The translations under genes and the position numbers were made by a program. A stretch of 64,000 nt of DNA from Rubricella sp038526735 (GTDB lineage Bacteria; Pseudomonadota; Alphaproteobacteria; Rhodobacterales; Rhodobacteraceae): the NCBI GenBank assembly GCA_038526735.1, contig JBCBGM010000001.1, positions 214,551 through 278,550 on the forward strand, in the 5' to 3' direction. Below are positions 33,577 through 42,700 of this stretch, one piece after another. The notes below the pieces were generated by a model. It had not been told where the DNA came from. It saw only the letters and a list, made by a program, of their open reading frames with translations, and searched no databases. Each line of letters starts with the position of its first letter. Positions within the stretch are counted from its first letter, which is position 1.

Positions 33577-34347
33577 CTACCGGGTGGAAAAGCTGACCTC
33601 GCCCAAATGGTCAAAGACGCAGCGATACACATCACCTTGCTCCAAGGGCAGAACCGGGGTCATTGAGCCGGTGATCACAAGGTCACCGGCGCGCATCGGC
33701 TCACCGTCGGTGATGCGTTGCTCAACGAGCCACTGCAACGCGGTGAGCGGGTGCCCAAGACAGGCCGCGCCTGTGCCGTGGCCGACGTTTTCGTCGTTTC
33801 GGAAGGCCGTGACACCGAGGCTGGCCAGATCCAGGCTCCGGGCATCGAGGGACATTTCAGACAGCACGACAAACCGCCCCACGGCGTAATCCGCGATCAT
33901 GTCTGGCAGGCCAAAGCCCCAGTCTTTGATGCGGCTGTCCACCACCTCAATCGCGGGGCGGACATGGGCGATGTGCTCTGCCAGCTCAGACTGCGAAAGC
34001 CCGCTGTCGATGACGTCGTGCCGAAAGGTAAAGGCCAGTTCGGGCTCTACCTTGGGGGCGATCATCTCTGACCACGGCAGCACAGAGCCCGTTGGCAACA
34101 CACGATCTACGAAGATAGGGCCGTGGATCGGTTCGTGCACGCCAAGCTGCTCTTGCACGATCTTGGAGGTCAGGCCGATCTTGCGACCAGCCAAACGCCG
34201 CCCATCGGCAAGCGCGCGCTCAATCAAACCTGACTGAACGTTGTAACCGCGCGACGCGGCGCCGATTTCATCGGTCAGCGGTGGGAGCGGCTGTGCCCGC
34301 TCCTCTGCTGTTGCGATAAGATCGACAAGCTCCGCGTCGCTGCGCAT
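33577..34347 (-). CDS. 2-keto-4-pentenoate hydratase/decarboxylase family protein
   Basis: A 256-residue member of the MhpD/HpaH/fumarylacetoacetase-like hydratase family. GRKIGLTSKIVQEQLGVHEPIHG, KVEPELAFTFRHD and RPAIEVVDSRI include the acidic metal ligands. The family hydrates 2-oxopent-4-enoates or decarboxylates 4-oxalocrotonate in aromatic degradation, but no other meta-cleavage genes are nearby, so the substrate is unknown. It starts one base after the metK stop and probably shares its transcript. Confidence 0.82.
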   Translation of the reverse strand: MRSDAELVDLIATAEERAQPLPPLTDEIGAASRGYNVQSGLIERALADGRRLAGRKIGLTSKIVQEQLGVHEPIHGPIFVDRVLPTGSVLPWSEMIAPKVEPELAFTFRHDVIDSGLSQSELAEHIAHVRPAIEVVDSRIKDWGFGLPDMIADYAVGRFVVLSEMSLDARSLDLASLGVTAFRNDENVGHGTGAACLGHPLTALQWLVEQRITDGEPMRAGDLVITGSMTPVLPLEQGDVYRCVFDHLGEVSFSTR

Positions 34348-34348
34348 A

Positions 34349-35515
<1,167 letters not shown>

Positions 35516-35523
35516 GAAAGAGC

Positions 35524-35577
35524 GCTCCGAATTTAAGGTTACAACCCAAGAGAAGCAGGAAGCCGCCGCCCAAAGGA
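35524..35577 (-). promoter_or_regulatory. metK leader with SAM/SAH-riboswitch-like core
   Basis: Read on the minus strand the leader holds CGGCTTCCTG (35557-35566) and then GGAGC (35524-35528), which contains the metK ribosome site. The Rhodobacterales SAM/SAH riboswitch has the conserved core ACGGCUUCCUG and pairs its GCUUCC with a downstream GGAGC to hide the ribosome site. Both parts are here. The flanking P1 strands (CAC... / ...GUG) are not recognisable, so this may be a diverged or decayed copy. The consensus is from memory. Confidence 0.4.
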
Positions 35578-35641
35578 GGGATCGCCGCGCGATCAGCGAC
35601 TGCGGTAGTCTTTTCGCAGCGAAATGGCAATGGGCGCAGGC

Positions 35642-36598
35642 TCAGCCAAAGTGCAAGAACCCCGCCGCACGGCAACATGCCTCATGCGCAGCCCGGACTT
35701 TGGGGTCTGCGAGGTAGCTTTCTCGGCGGGTCAAGTAGGCGGGGAGGAGCGGATCAATCCGTTTGTCGCCGGTCTCGTTGCGATTGAAACGGCTGTAATA
35801 GCCCGGGGTATAACGCGGGCGATCTTGTGCGGTTGCGCGCGCGACGGCACCACGGCCGCGGTGCGATTTCAGGGAAAATGCGTCGGGCGTGCGGACCATG
35901 TAATGATTGACCTGACCCAATGCGTAGGGCCGCCCTGAAAATGAAAGCGTCGAGGGCGGAACGCCCTGCGGCATGTCGTGAGACCAAAACCCCTCCGGCA
36001 CGACCGCCGCGTTGCCTGCGTAAAAAACCGGAGGCACCGTCTGCTTTTGACGGCTTAGGACGGGCCGATGCACTCTGATCTCCGCCAAAGCGTCGTTCAT
36101 TCTGAAGAGGGTTTTAAAGAACTGACCGGGCCAAAAACGACGCAAAGAGGCGCGCTCAAATCCAGTGCCAAGTTGCCATCCAGGCCATTGCTCTCGCCCT
36201 GCGTCGCCAAAAATTCGCCAGTGAAGGCAGATGCCGTCGAAGTCTGTCGGGAACCTCTTCCCAAGCGCCTTTAGCCAATTGTTCAAGTTCTCAGCATCCC
36301 CCGGCACCCAAAACTCGTCAGGATCGAGCCAAAGCATCCATTCGCCATTTTGCCAGTAGGGACCCGTGCGCAGAATATCTCCGCCAAAGGTCTGCGGCGC
36401 CCGGCCGTGTGGAACTGTCAGAACCTCGTGGCGGATCTCCGCGTGCTCGCTCAGCGCAGCCAAAAGCTCTGGGGTGCCATCAGTTGAGCCATCGTCAAAG
36501 AGTACGATCCGATTAAAGCCGATAGAGTTGTGATACGCGATCCACTCAAGCAGAAACGGACCTTCGTCACGGATCACAGAAAACAGCTGAAAAGCCAC
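35642..36598 (-). CDS. Glycosyltransferase family 2-type protein
   Basis: A 318-residue cytoplasmic glycosyltransferase of the GT2_4 type. The nucleotide-binding start has SVIRDEGPFLLEWIAYHNSI and VLFDDGSTDGT, and the metal-binding acidic motif is WLDPDEFW. The acceptor is unknown; surface polysaccharide is likely. The GTG start lies six bases beyond the stop of another glycosyltransferase gene, so the two form an operon. The metK leader lies downstream. Confidence 0.85.
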   Translation of the reverse strand: MAFQLFSVIRDEGPFLLEWIAYHNSIGFNRIVLFDDGSTDGTPELLAALSEHAEIRHEVLTVPHGRAPQTFGGDILRTGPYWQNGEWMLWLDPDEFWVPGDAENLNNWLKALGKRFPTDFDGICLHWRIFGDAGREQWPGWQLGTGFERASLRRFWPGQFFKTLFRMNDALAEIRVHRPVLSRQKQTVPPVFYAGNAAVVPEGFWSHDMPQGVPPSTLSFSGRPYALGQVNHYMVRTPDAFSLKSHRGRGAVARATAQDRPRYTPGYYSRFNRNETGDKRIDPLLPAYLTRRESYLADPKVRAAHEACCRAAGFLHFG

Positions 36599-36604
36599 GC
36601 GACG

Positions 36605-37432
36605 CTACTCTTGTGCGGTGCTCATGTGCTTCGCCTGCAAGCGCCGCTGCCGACGCTCACGAATGAACTTTCTCATAAACCTGGGCCGCCGCTCGAGGTT
36701 TATGTACCGCTTTTCGATCAGGAGCCTCACGCGGTTGGCAAAACGCTCCCCCAAAAGGTCATCAATATCCCCGTAGAGCCCCTCGCCCTGTTTGATTTTG
36801 CGGTGCAAGCGCGGTGTATGCAGCAACCGGGGGCTTGCATGCTCAGCGGACCATGCGTTGAGCAGCGCCAAATTCATCAGATTATACTCGGGCGGCAACA
36901 CCCCGACGCGCAGATCGCTTTGCCAGACCAACAGCCTGAAGGTGGGCTGATCGCGCGGATCCTCCCGCTCGTGATACATCCGGTTCCAGTCCTCGAAGAA
37001 TAACATCACGGGCGGCGTGCTCCGATACGCGATCACGCCACAGTTAAACTGCGGAAAGCTGTCGGGCAGGTTGTGCTCCAGGGGTTGGCAGTTGCCGATG
37101 GCATTGCGGCTTTGGTCTTGGGCAACCGCGAGCTCATATTTGTCGAGCAGGCGAAAGACATCCTGCAGGTCATCGACAAAAGTCACATCGGCATCGACGT
37201 GGAGGGTGCGGTCGAACCTCGTCTCTTTCAACCAGCGCAGGCGGGCACGGGGGCCGGTTTCGCCAGAGCCGATGCGCACGTCGTCAAAAACACCCTCCTC
37301 AACCGGGTGTAGCCCGTCGGTGATAAGGTCAACGGGCAGGTTTGGCATCATCGCTTTCGCGGTTTTGGCGCCACGCTCAGCGATGCGGAGATAATCAGCA
37401 CCCGTTGCGATAAAGAGGATGCCGTTGCTCAC
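36605..37432 (-). CDS. Glycosyltransferase with DxD motif (GT8-like)
   Basis: About 275 residues, with GILFIATGADYLRIAERGAK at the start, LHVDADVTFVDDL carrying the DxD metal site, and PQFNCGVIAYRS, all typical of nucleotide-diphospho-sugar transferases. I place the start at GTG 37432: the longest frame begins at GTG 37504, but that codon lies inside the inverted repeat that looks like the mdh terminator, and the fold begins just after 37432. The C-terminus is strongly basic. Co-transcribed with the following GT2 gene. Confidence 0.72.
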   Translation of the reverse strand: MSNGILFIATGADYLRIAERGAKTAKAMMPNLPVDLITDGLHPVEEGVFDDVRIGSGETGPRARLRWLKETRFDRTLHVDADVTFVDDLQDVFRLLDKYELAVAQDQSRNAIGNCQPLEHNLPDSFPQFNCGVIAYRSTPPVMLFFEDWNRMYHEREDPRDQPTFRLLVWQSDLRVGVLPPEYNLMNLALLNAWSAEHASPRLLHTPRLHRKIKQGEGLYGDIDDLLGERFANRVRLLIEKRYINLERRPRFMRKFIRERRQRRLQAKHMSTAQE

Positions 37433-37490
37433 GTTTGGGTCTGCCAAGTGGTTGCCTCCACAGTCTGCGTCAACCGTCTTAGCATCCTCC

Positions 37491-37523
37491 AAAACGCAAT
37501 ACACCCCAGCCTAGGCCGGGGTG
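37491..37523 (-). terminator. Probable terminator of malate dehydrogenase
   Basis: A 22-base near-perfect inverted repeat (CACCCC 37502-37507 with GGGGTG 37518-37523, inner GCCTAGGC) lies 24 bases after the mdh stop. On the minus strand it is followed by TATTGCGTTTT, a broken T tract. It also covers the 5' edge of the glycosyltransferase frame. Confidence 0.65.
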
Positions 37524-37546
37524 CAGTGTTGGGGTGACCCAAAGGT

Positions 37547-38512
37547 TTATGCTAGCGACGGGTCGATCCCTTTGCAGGCCTCAACGAGACCTTTCACAGC
37601 GTTGACCGAGTTATCGAACATCGCCTGCTCGTCGGCGTTCATCGAGATCTCGACGATCTTTTCGATGCCGCCTGCGCCGATGACGGTCGGGACACCGACA
37701 TACATCGCGTCGAGGCCATACTGACCGTCACAGAACGCAGCGCACGGCAGAACGCGCTTTTGATCTTTGAGATAGGCTTCAGCCATCTGGATTGCAGATG
37801 CCGCAGGTGCGTAGAAGGCGGAACCGGTTTTCAAGAGGCCCACAATCTCTGCGCCGCCGTCACGGGTGCGCTGCACGATCGCGTCGAGCTTCTCTTGCGT
37901 GGTCCAGCCCATTGCAACCAGGTCGGGCAACGGAATGCCGGCGACGGTTGAGTAGCGGGTCAGCGGCACCATCGTATCGCCGTGGCCGCCGAGCACAAAT
38001 GCGGTGACGTCTTTAACCGACACGTTGAACTCTTCGGCGAGGAAGTAGCGGAAGCGCGCGCTATCCAGAACGCCTGCCATCCCGACGACTTTTTCTGCCG
38101 GGAGGCCTGAGAACTCACGCAGCGCCCAGACCATCGCGTCGAGCGGGTTGGTGATGCAGATGACAAATGCGTCGGGTGCGTGCTCTTTGATGCCCTCACC
38201 CACCGACTTCATAACCTTGAGGTTGATGCCTAGGAGGTCATCGCGCGACATGCCCGGCTTGCGCGGAACGCCTGCGGTCACGATGCAGACATCGGCACCC
38301 GCGATCAGGGAGTAATCACCGGTCGAGCCGCTCATCGCGGCGTCAAACCCATCCACCGGGGAGGATTCTGCGATGTCGAGCGCCTTGCCCTGCGGGATAC
38401 CTTCGGAGATGTCGAACAGAACCACATCACCCATTTCTTTCAGGCCCGCGAGGTGCGCCAGCGTGCCCCCGATCTGACCTGCGCCGATCAGCGCAATCTT
38501 CGCCCGTGCCAT
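37547..38512 (-). CDS. mdh: Malate dehydrogenase
   Basis: NAD-dependent oxidation of malate to oxaloacetate, 321 residues, of the lactate-dehydrogenase-like MDH group. The NAD fingerprint is KIALIGAGQIGGTLAHLAGL, the substrate-binding Arg is in VTAGVPRKPGMSRDDL, and the catalytic His is in FVLGGHGDTMVPL. ATG 38512 follows AGGAGA. Proximity to the malyl-CoA thioesterase, mesaconyl-CoA hydratase and sdh genes makes this a carbon-metabolism island. No TGTGATCACA operator is seen in its upstream region. Confidence 0.97.
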   Translation of the reverse strand: MARAKIALIGAGQIGGTLAHLAGLKEMGDVVLFDISEGIPQGKALDIAESSPVDGFDAAMSGSTGDYSLIAGADVCIVTAGVPRKPGMSRDDLLGINLKVMKSVGEGIKEHAPDAFVICITNPLDAMVWALREFSGLPAEKVVGMAGVLDSARFRYFLAEEFNVSVKDVTAFVLGGHGDTMVPLTRYSTVAGIPLPDLVAMGWTTQEKLDAIVQRTRDGGAEIVGLLKTGSAFYAPAASAIQMAEAYLKDQKRVLPCAAFCDGQYGLDAMYVGVPTVIGAGGIEKIVEISMNADEQAMFDNSVNAVKGLVEACKGIDPSLA

Positions 38513-38663
38513 GCGATTCCGTCTCCTATCAAGATTGATGTCGCGGGGTGCGTAGCGGCACAGCCTCTCGCGCGCAACAACAAGGCAGTGGGTTGCGTCG
38601 ATTCGGCATACAGATGTGCACGAGGGTTAGGGCGTATCTGAGGGCCAACCGGAGGAGTGTCTT

Positions 38664-39416
38664 TTGGAATTTGATGCCACGTTCTACGTAATGGCGACCC
38701 TGGCGGTCATTTTCGCGGGTATCTCAAAAGGTGGCTTTGGCTCGGGCGCGGCTTTTGCAGCAGCGCCGTTTTTGGCGCTGGTAATGGATCCGGCAACGGC
38801 AGTCGCATTCATGCTACCGCTCCTGATGATCATGGATATCACCAACCTCGGGCCCTATTGGCGCAAGTGGGATTGGAAGAACGCCAAGGCCATGATGGTC
38901 GGTGGCGTGCCCGGTGTCGTGGTGGGCGTGGCGGTGTTTGGCTATGCGGATGCCGACACGATCCGTATTCTCATCGGGCTGATCGCCCTAGGATTTGTAG
39001 CGTTTCAGCTGATGAAGGGCGCGGGGTGGTTCAGCATCCCTGAGCGGCCGTTCTCAAATGCGCGGGCCGGGTTTTGGGGCGGGGTCGCGGGCTTTACCAG
39101 CTTTGTCAGCCACGCAGGCGGGCCCCCTGCCGCGGTACACTTGCTGGGACAACGCCTCGATAAACAAACCTATCAGGCAACGACTGTCATTCTGTTTTGG
39201 TGGATCAATGTGGTGAAGTTTGTGCCCTATGCAGCGCTGGGCCTCTTCACGCAGCAAACGCTCATTGCGAACGCTATTTTTGTGCCGGTTGCGGTGGCCG
39301 GCGCACTTCTCGGGGTCGCCGCCCACCGCGTGATCTCCGAAAAGTGGTACTTTCGTCTGACATACATCTTCCTGACGATTACCGGCAGCAAGCTGATCTT
39401 TGACGGCGTGACTTAG
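38664..39416 (+). CDS. TauE/SafE family anion exporter
   Basis: A 250-residue inner-membrane protein with about eight helices and the TauE/SafE pattern (GISKGGFGSGAAFAAAPFL; GFTSFVSHAGGPPAAVHLL). Members are proposed to move sulfite, sulfoacetate or related organic anions; the substrate here is unknown. The TTG start has a strong GGAGGAG six bases upstream. Its stop codon overlaps that of the convergent small exported protein. Confidence 0.87.
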   Translation: MEFDATFYVMATLAVIFAGISKGGFGSGAAFAAAPFLALVMDPATAVAFMLPLLMIMDITNLGPYWRKWDWKNAKAMMVGGVPGVVVGVAVFGYADADTIRILIGLIALGFVAFQLMKGAGWFSIPERPFSNARAGFWGGVAGFTSFVSHAGGPPAAVHLLGQRLDKQTYQATTVILFWWINVVKFVPYAALGLFTQQTLIANAIFVPVAVAGALLGVAAHRVISEKWYFRLTYIFLTITGSKLIFDGVT

Positions 39417-39715
39417 AGCGCTTCCGCTTCAAGCGCGGGGCCCGGATCGCCGGTGTAGGCCTCCCCAGCAGCGACGATGCACATCATGCCCTGAGGAGTT
39501 GTGACGGTAATCGTCCAAGACCCTGAGTCATCAGACGAAAACACTTCAACAATGCCCTGTTTGTTAAGCCCCATGCTGCGGCGCACCTCACCATATTTGT
39601 CAGCAAGCGTATTGAGAGCGGTATCTCGCGGCGCACAGCGCGGTTGAGATGCCTGCGCGAGCGATGCGCTTATCGCTGAGCCAAGCAACACGGTGGCTAA
39701 AACGATCTTTTTCAT
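39413..39715 (-). CDS. Small exported protein of unknown function
   Basis: A 100-residue protein with a Sec signal peptide (MKKIVLATVLLGSAISASLAQA). The mature part has two cysteines (QPRCAPRD and GMMCIVAAGEAY) and a WTITVTTP strand, suggesting a small periplasmic beta-domain with a disulfide. No family is assigned. ATG 39715 follows AGGAGG. A hairpin in its leader (39729-39747) has 7-bp arms TGCGGGA/TCCCGCA. Confidence 0.7.
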   Translation of the reverse strand: MKKIVLATVLLGSAISASLAQASQPRCAPRDTALNTLADKYGEVRRSMGLNKQGIVEVFSSDDSGSWTITVTTPQGMMCIVAAGEAYTGDPGPALEAEAL

Positions 39716-39728
39716 ACGTCCTCCTATC

Positions 39729-39747
39729 TGCGGGAGGTGATCCCGCA
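39729..39747. repeat. Palindrome TGCGGGA-N5-TCCCGCA
   Basis: A perfect 7-bp inverted repeat just upstream of the ribosome site of the small exported protein and 163 bases from the divergent malyl-CoA thioesterase gene. It could be an operator or an RNA hairpin; nothing decides which. Confidence 0.4.
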
Positions 39748-39909
39748 CTCACACAACAATCAGGACAGATTGCATGCGGAGAGTAGAAAGTAGGTTAACG
39801 CAACTTATTAATTTAGAGAATTTCTTGTTTGTCGCAGGATACGCAATGATCTTGCGCAACGGATTAAGCTGAGTATGTTGCGCCGCACATTTCTCAGCTG
39901 GAGGCTCCC

Positions 39910-40782
39910 ATGCCCGCAACTGCACGTCCGCGTCGTTCTGTTCTCTACATGCCAGGGGCCAAAGAGCGCGCGCTCGAAAAAGCAAAGACGCTGGCCGCAG
40001 ATGCGCTGATCCTCGATCTTGAAGATGCGGTCAGCCCTCCGGACAAGCCCATGGCGCGCGATTTGGTGGCTGAGGCGACCAAGGCCAAAGGGTTTGGGGC
40101 ACGCGAAGTGGCGATCCGCATCAACGGTCTCGATACCGAGTGGGGAGAGGCTGATCTGATCGCCGCAGCTAAGGCCGGGCCCGATGCTATTCTGGTGCCC
40201 AAGGTGAACAGCGCCGCCGACATCGCTGATGTGCGCACCCGTATGGCGGCGGCAGGCGCCCCCGCGCACACCACGGTCTGGGCGATGATGGAAACGCCGC
40301 TGGGCATATTGAACGCGCAGGAGATCGCGGCGGCGGAGCGCCTGACCTGCTTCATCATGGGGACCAACGATCTGGTGAAAGACCTGCACGCCGCCCACAC
40401 GCCCGAGCGCACGCCGCTGATCACCTCCCTCTCGATCTGTCTGCTTGCAGCGCGTGCGAATGGCCTCGCCTGCATCGATGGCGTTTATAATGCGTTCAAA
40501 GATGACGACGGTCTGCGCGCGGTTTGCCAGCAGGGCAAGGACATGGGTTTTGATGGCAAGACGCTGATTCACCCGGCGCAGCTTGCGGTCACCAACGAGG
40601 TTTTCGCCCCCAGCGCCGATGAGATCACCCTCGCTGAGCGCTATGTCGAAGCGTTTGAAGAGGCGGGCGGTGGCGTGGCCGTGGTAGACGGGCGTATCGT
40701 CGAAAACCTACACGTCGAGAACGCAAAGCGCCTGCTCGCCGAATCTAGGGCCATCGCAGAGCTTGAGGCGGCGGCGGCCTAG
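39910..40782 (+). CDS. mcl2: (S)-malyl-CoA thioesterase (Mcl2-like)
   Basis: CitE-family enzyme of 290 residues. PRRSVLYMPGAKERALEKA, LILDLEDAVSPPDKP, AMMETPLGIL and FDGKTLIHPAQ are family hallmarks with metal and CoA ligands. In Rhodobacter sphaeroides the shorter paralogue Mcl2 hydrolyses (S)-malyl-CoA to malate, completing apparent malate synthase activity in the ethylmalonyl-CoA pathway, while the longer Mcl1 is the lyase. Length and the nearby mesaconyl-CoA hydratase and mdh support Mcl2. A generic CitE-like lyase is the alternative. Confidence 0.82.
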   Translation: MPATARPRRSVLYMPGAKERALEKAKTLAADALILDLEDAVSPPDKPMARDLVAEATKAKGFGAREVAIRINGLDTEWGEADLIAAAKAGPDAILVPKVNSAADIADVRTRMAAAGAPAHTTVWAMMETPLGILNAQEIAAAERLTCFIMGTNDLVKDLHAAHTPERTPLITSLSICLLAARANGLACIDGVYNAFKDDDGLRAVCQQGKDMGFDGKTLIHPAQLAVTNEVFAPSADEITLAERYVEAFEEAGGGVAVVDGRIVENLHVENAKRLLAESRAIAELEAAAA

Positions 40783-40825
40783 CGCGACTTTACGACGAAC
40801 TGCCACCATCCTGAGGATGCAAGCT

Positions 40826-41374
40826 ATGGTTCTTTTATCAACGGGTGTCGGCCTGTGGTGGGCTGGCCATTTCTTCAAACGCACGTTGCCAAACCTGCGC
40901 AACGGGCTCGGCAATGCTGGCAAAGGGGTTTCTGCACTCATTATTGCCGCGGGATTGGGATTGATGATCTGGGGCTACCGATCAGCTGAGTTCGTGCCTG
41001 TCTGGTGGCCGCCGACCTGGGCGGTGCATCTCAACAATCTGATGATGTTTGCCGCGATCGCACTGTTCGGGATGGGCTCGTCCAAAGGCACAGCGCGGTC
41101 TTGGCTGCGCCATCCGATGCTGACCGGAGCGCTGGTCTTCGGGCTCGCACATCTGCTGGTGAACGGTGATCTTGCCTCGATCATCCTGTTTGGCGGCATC
41201 GCCGGTTGGGTCATTCTGCAGATGATCGTGATCAACCTTGCTGAGCCGGAGTGGGTACGCCCAAAGCCGGGGCCAGTAAGCGGGGACATCCGGCTTCTGA
41301 TAATCTCGGCCGTTCTGTTCGCCGTCATCACAGCCCTACACAGCTGGCTTGGGCCGTGGCCGTTTCCGCTATGA
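40826..41374 (+). CDS. NnrU family membrane protein
   Basis: A 182-residue integral membrane protein with about five helices. The GLWWAGHFFKRTLPNLRN start, the HLNNLMMFAAI and HPMLTGALVFGLAHLLVNGD segments are typical of NnrU, first linked to nitrite/NO reduction in Rhodobacter. No denitrification gene is nearby, so the role is open. ATG 40826 is preferred, with GAGGA upstream; ATG 40817 is the alternative. Its stop overlaps the next start. Confidence 0.83.
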   Translation: MVLLSTGVGLWWAGHFFKRTLPNLRNGLGNAGKGVSALIIAAGLGLMIWGYRSAEFVPVWWPPTWAVHLNNLMMFAAIALFGMGSSKGTARSWLRHPMLTGALVFGLAHLLVNGDLASIILFGGIAGWVILQMIVINLAEPEWVRPKPGPVSGDIRLLIISAVLFAVITALHSWLGPWPFPL

Positions 41375-41574
41375 TCGCCTACCGCCTCCTGACCGAAGAT
41401 GACACGTCAGCCTTTTGCCACAAAGTCTCGGCCGCACTCGCCGCCGGGTGGGAGCTTTATGGCGATCCGCAATACGCTTTTGATGCTGAGCGCGGTGTGA
41501 TGCGCTGCGCACAAGCGGTGACAAAAGAGGTGGATGCTGCGTATTCGCCCGACCTTAAACTTGGAAAACTCTGA
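41371..41574 (+). CDS. DUF1737 protein
   Basis: A 67-residue soluble protein resembling the DUF1737 family (YRLLTEDDTSAFCHKVSAALAAGWELYGDPQYAF). This domain occurs alone or next to metabolic genes and has no known function. The ATG overlaps the stop of the NnrU gene (ATGA), and it ends two bases before the mesaconyl-CoA hydratase start, so these genes form an operon. Confidence 0.8.
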   Translation: MIAYRLLTEDDTSAFCHKVSAALAAGWELYGDPQYAFDAERGVMRCAQAVTKEVDAAYSPDLKLGKL

Positions 41575-41576
41575 TC

Positions 41577-42608
41577 ATGAGCAAAACGACCGCTGGCAAT
41601 TTTTTTGAAGACTACCGGATCGGGCAACGCATCACGCATGCCGTGCCGCGCACCCTGACGAATGGGGAGCGCGCGCTCTACACCGCGCTCTATCCGGCGC
41701 GCTTTCCGATTTACTCATCCGACGAGTTTGCACGCAGCTGCGGTCTGATGCGCTCTCCGATGGAGGACTTGATCGCGTTTCACACGGTGTTCGGCAAAAC
41801 CGTGCCGGATGTTTCTCTCAACGCTGTCGCTAACCTTGGCTACGCTGAGGGGCGCTTTCTGCACCCGGTCTTTGCGCAAGACACGCTTTCGACCACGTCC
41901 GAGGTGATTGGACTGAAGGAGAACTCCAACGGCAAGACGGGCATCGTCTATGTCCGCTCCACCGGGAAAAACCAACGCGGCCAGGCGGTGATGGATTATG
42001 TGCGCTGGGTTATGGTCCGGAAGCGGGACATCAATGCCCCCGCGCCGCAGACAGTGCTCCCGGAGCTCAACAAAGTAGTCAGCCCGAGCGATCTTGTGCT
42101 GCCCGAGGGCCTCGACTTTAGCGATTACGACTTTGGGGCGACGGGTGAGGCCCATCGTTGGAAGGATTACGAGGTCGGAGAGATCATCGACCACGTCGAC
42201 GGCATCACGATTGAGGAAGCCGAGCATATGATGGCGACCCGGCTGTGGCAGAACACGGCCAAGGTCCATTTCGACGCAACCGCCCGCCCCGACGGGAAGC
42301 GGCTGATTTACGGCGGCCACGTCATCTCCATGGCGCGGGCCTTGTCGTTCAATGGTTTGGCAAACGCCGCGATGATCGTTGCCATTAACGCCGGGGCCCA
42401 TGTGAACCCCTGCTTTGCCGGAACCACTGTGCGCGCGTGGTCAGAGGTGCTCGACAAGGCCGAGACGGATCACCCCGGCGTGGGTGCGGTTCGGCTGAGG
42501 CTAGTGGCAACATCTGACAGCGCAGCTGGGGAGCTTCGTGGAGAGGATGGCAAATACCTCGACCACATCCTGCTTGATCTCGACTACTGGGTGTTGATGC
42601 CGCTGTAG
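41577..42608 (+). CDS. mch: Mesaconyl-CoA hydratase
   Basis: Ethylmalonyl-CoA pathway enzyme that hydrates mesaconyl-C1-CoA to beta-methylmalyl-CoA, 343 residues, the same length as the characterised Rhodobacter enzyme as I recall. It has two MaoC-type hotdog halves: NFFEDYRIGQRITHAVPRTL starts the first and HRWKDYEVGEIIDHVDGITI the second. Together with the malyl-CoA thioesterase it shows that acetyl-CoA assimilation by this pathway is likely, though crotonyl-CoA carboxylase/reductase lies outside the window. Confidence 0.9.
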   Translation: MSKTTAGNFFEDYRIGQRITHAVPRTLTNGERALYTALYPARFPIYSSDEFARSCGLMRSPMEDLIAFHTVFGKTVPDVSLNAVANLGYAEGRFLHPVFAQDTLSTTSEVIGLKENSNGKTGIVYVRSTGKNQRGQAVMDYVRWVMVRKRDINAPAPQTVLPELNKVVSPSDLVLPEGLDFSDYDFGATGEAHRWKDYEVGEIIDHVDGITIEEAEHMMATRLWQNTAKVHFDATARPDGKRLIYGGHVISMARALSFNGLANAAMIVAINAGAHVNPCFAGTTVRAWSEVLDKAETDHPGVGAVRLRLVATSDSAAGELRGEDGKYLDHILLDLDYWVLMPL

Positions 42609-42624
42609 TCTTTGGCCCGATTAG

Positions 42625-42696
42625 TAAATGACTCGGATTTGCAGAGGTATGCGCAAGACCGAGTCGCCAGGCATTGCCCCCGATGAGAGTCATTTA
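42625..42696 (+). repeat. Overlapping, mutually exclusive inverted repeats after mch
   Basis: TAAATGACT (42625-42633) is complementary to AGTCATTTA (42688-42696), and GACTCGG (42630-42636) to CCGAGTC (42659-42665). The left arms share four bases, so only one hairpin can form at a time. The pair sits between the mch stop and the sdhC operators. It could be a terminator/attenuator for mch or a DNA-binding site; there is no clean T tract. Confidence 0.4.
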
Positions 42697-42700
42697 GCTT

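Noticed and set aside
33670..33680. GTGATCACAA, resembling the sucC/sdhC operator
   Set aside because: Lies inside the hydratase-family coding region, lacks the leading T of the exact palindrome, and has no second copy 21 bp away.
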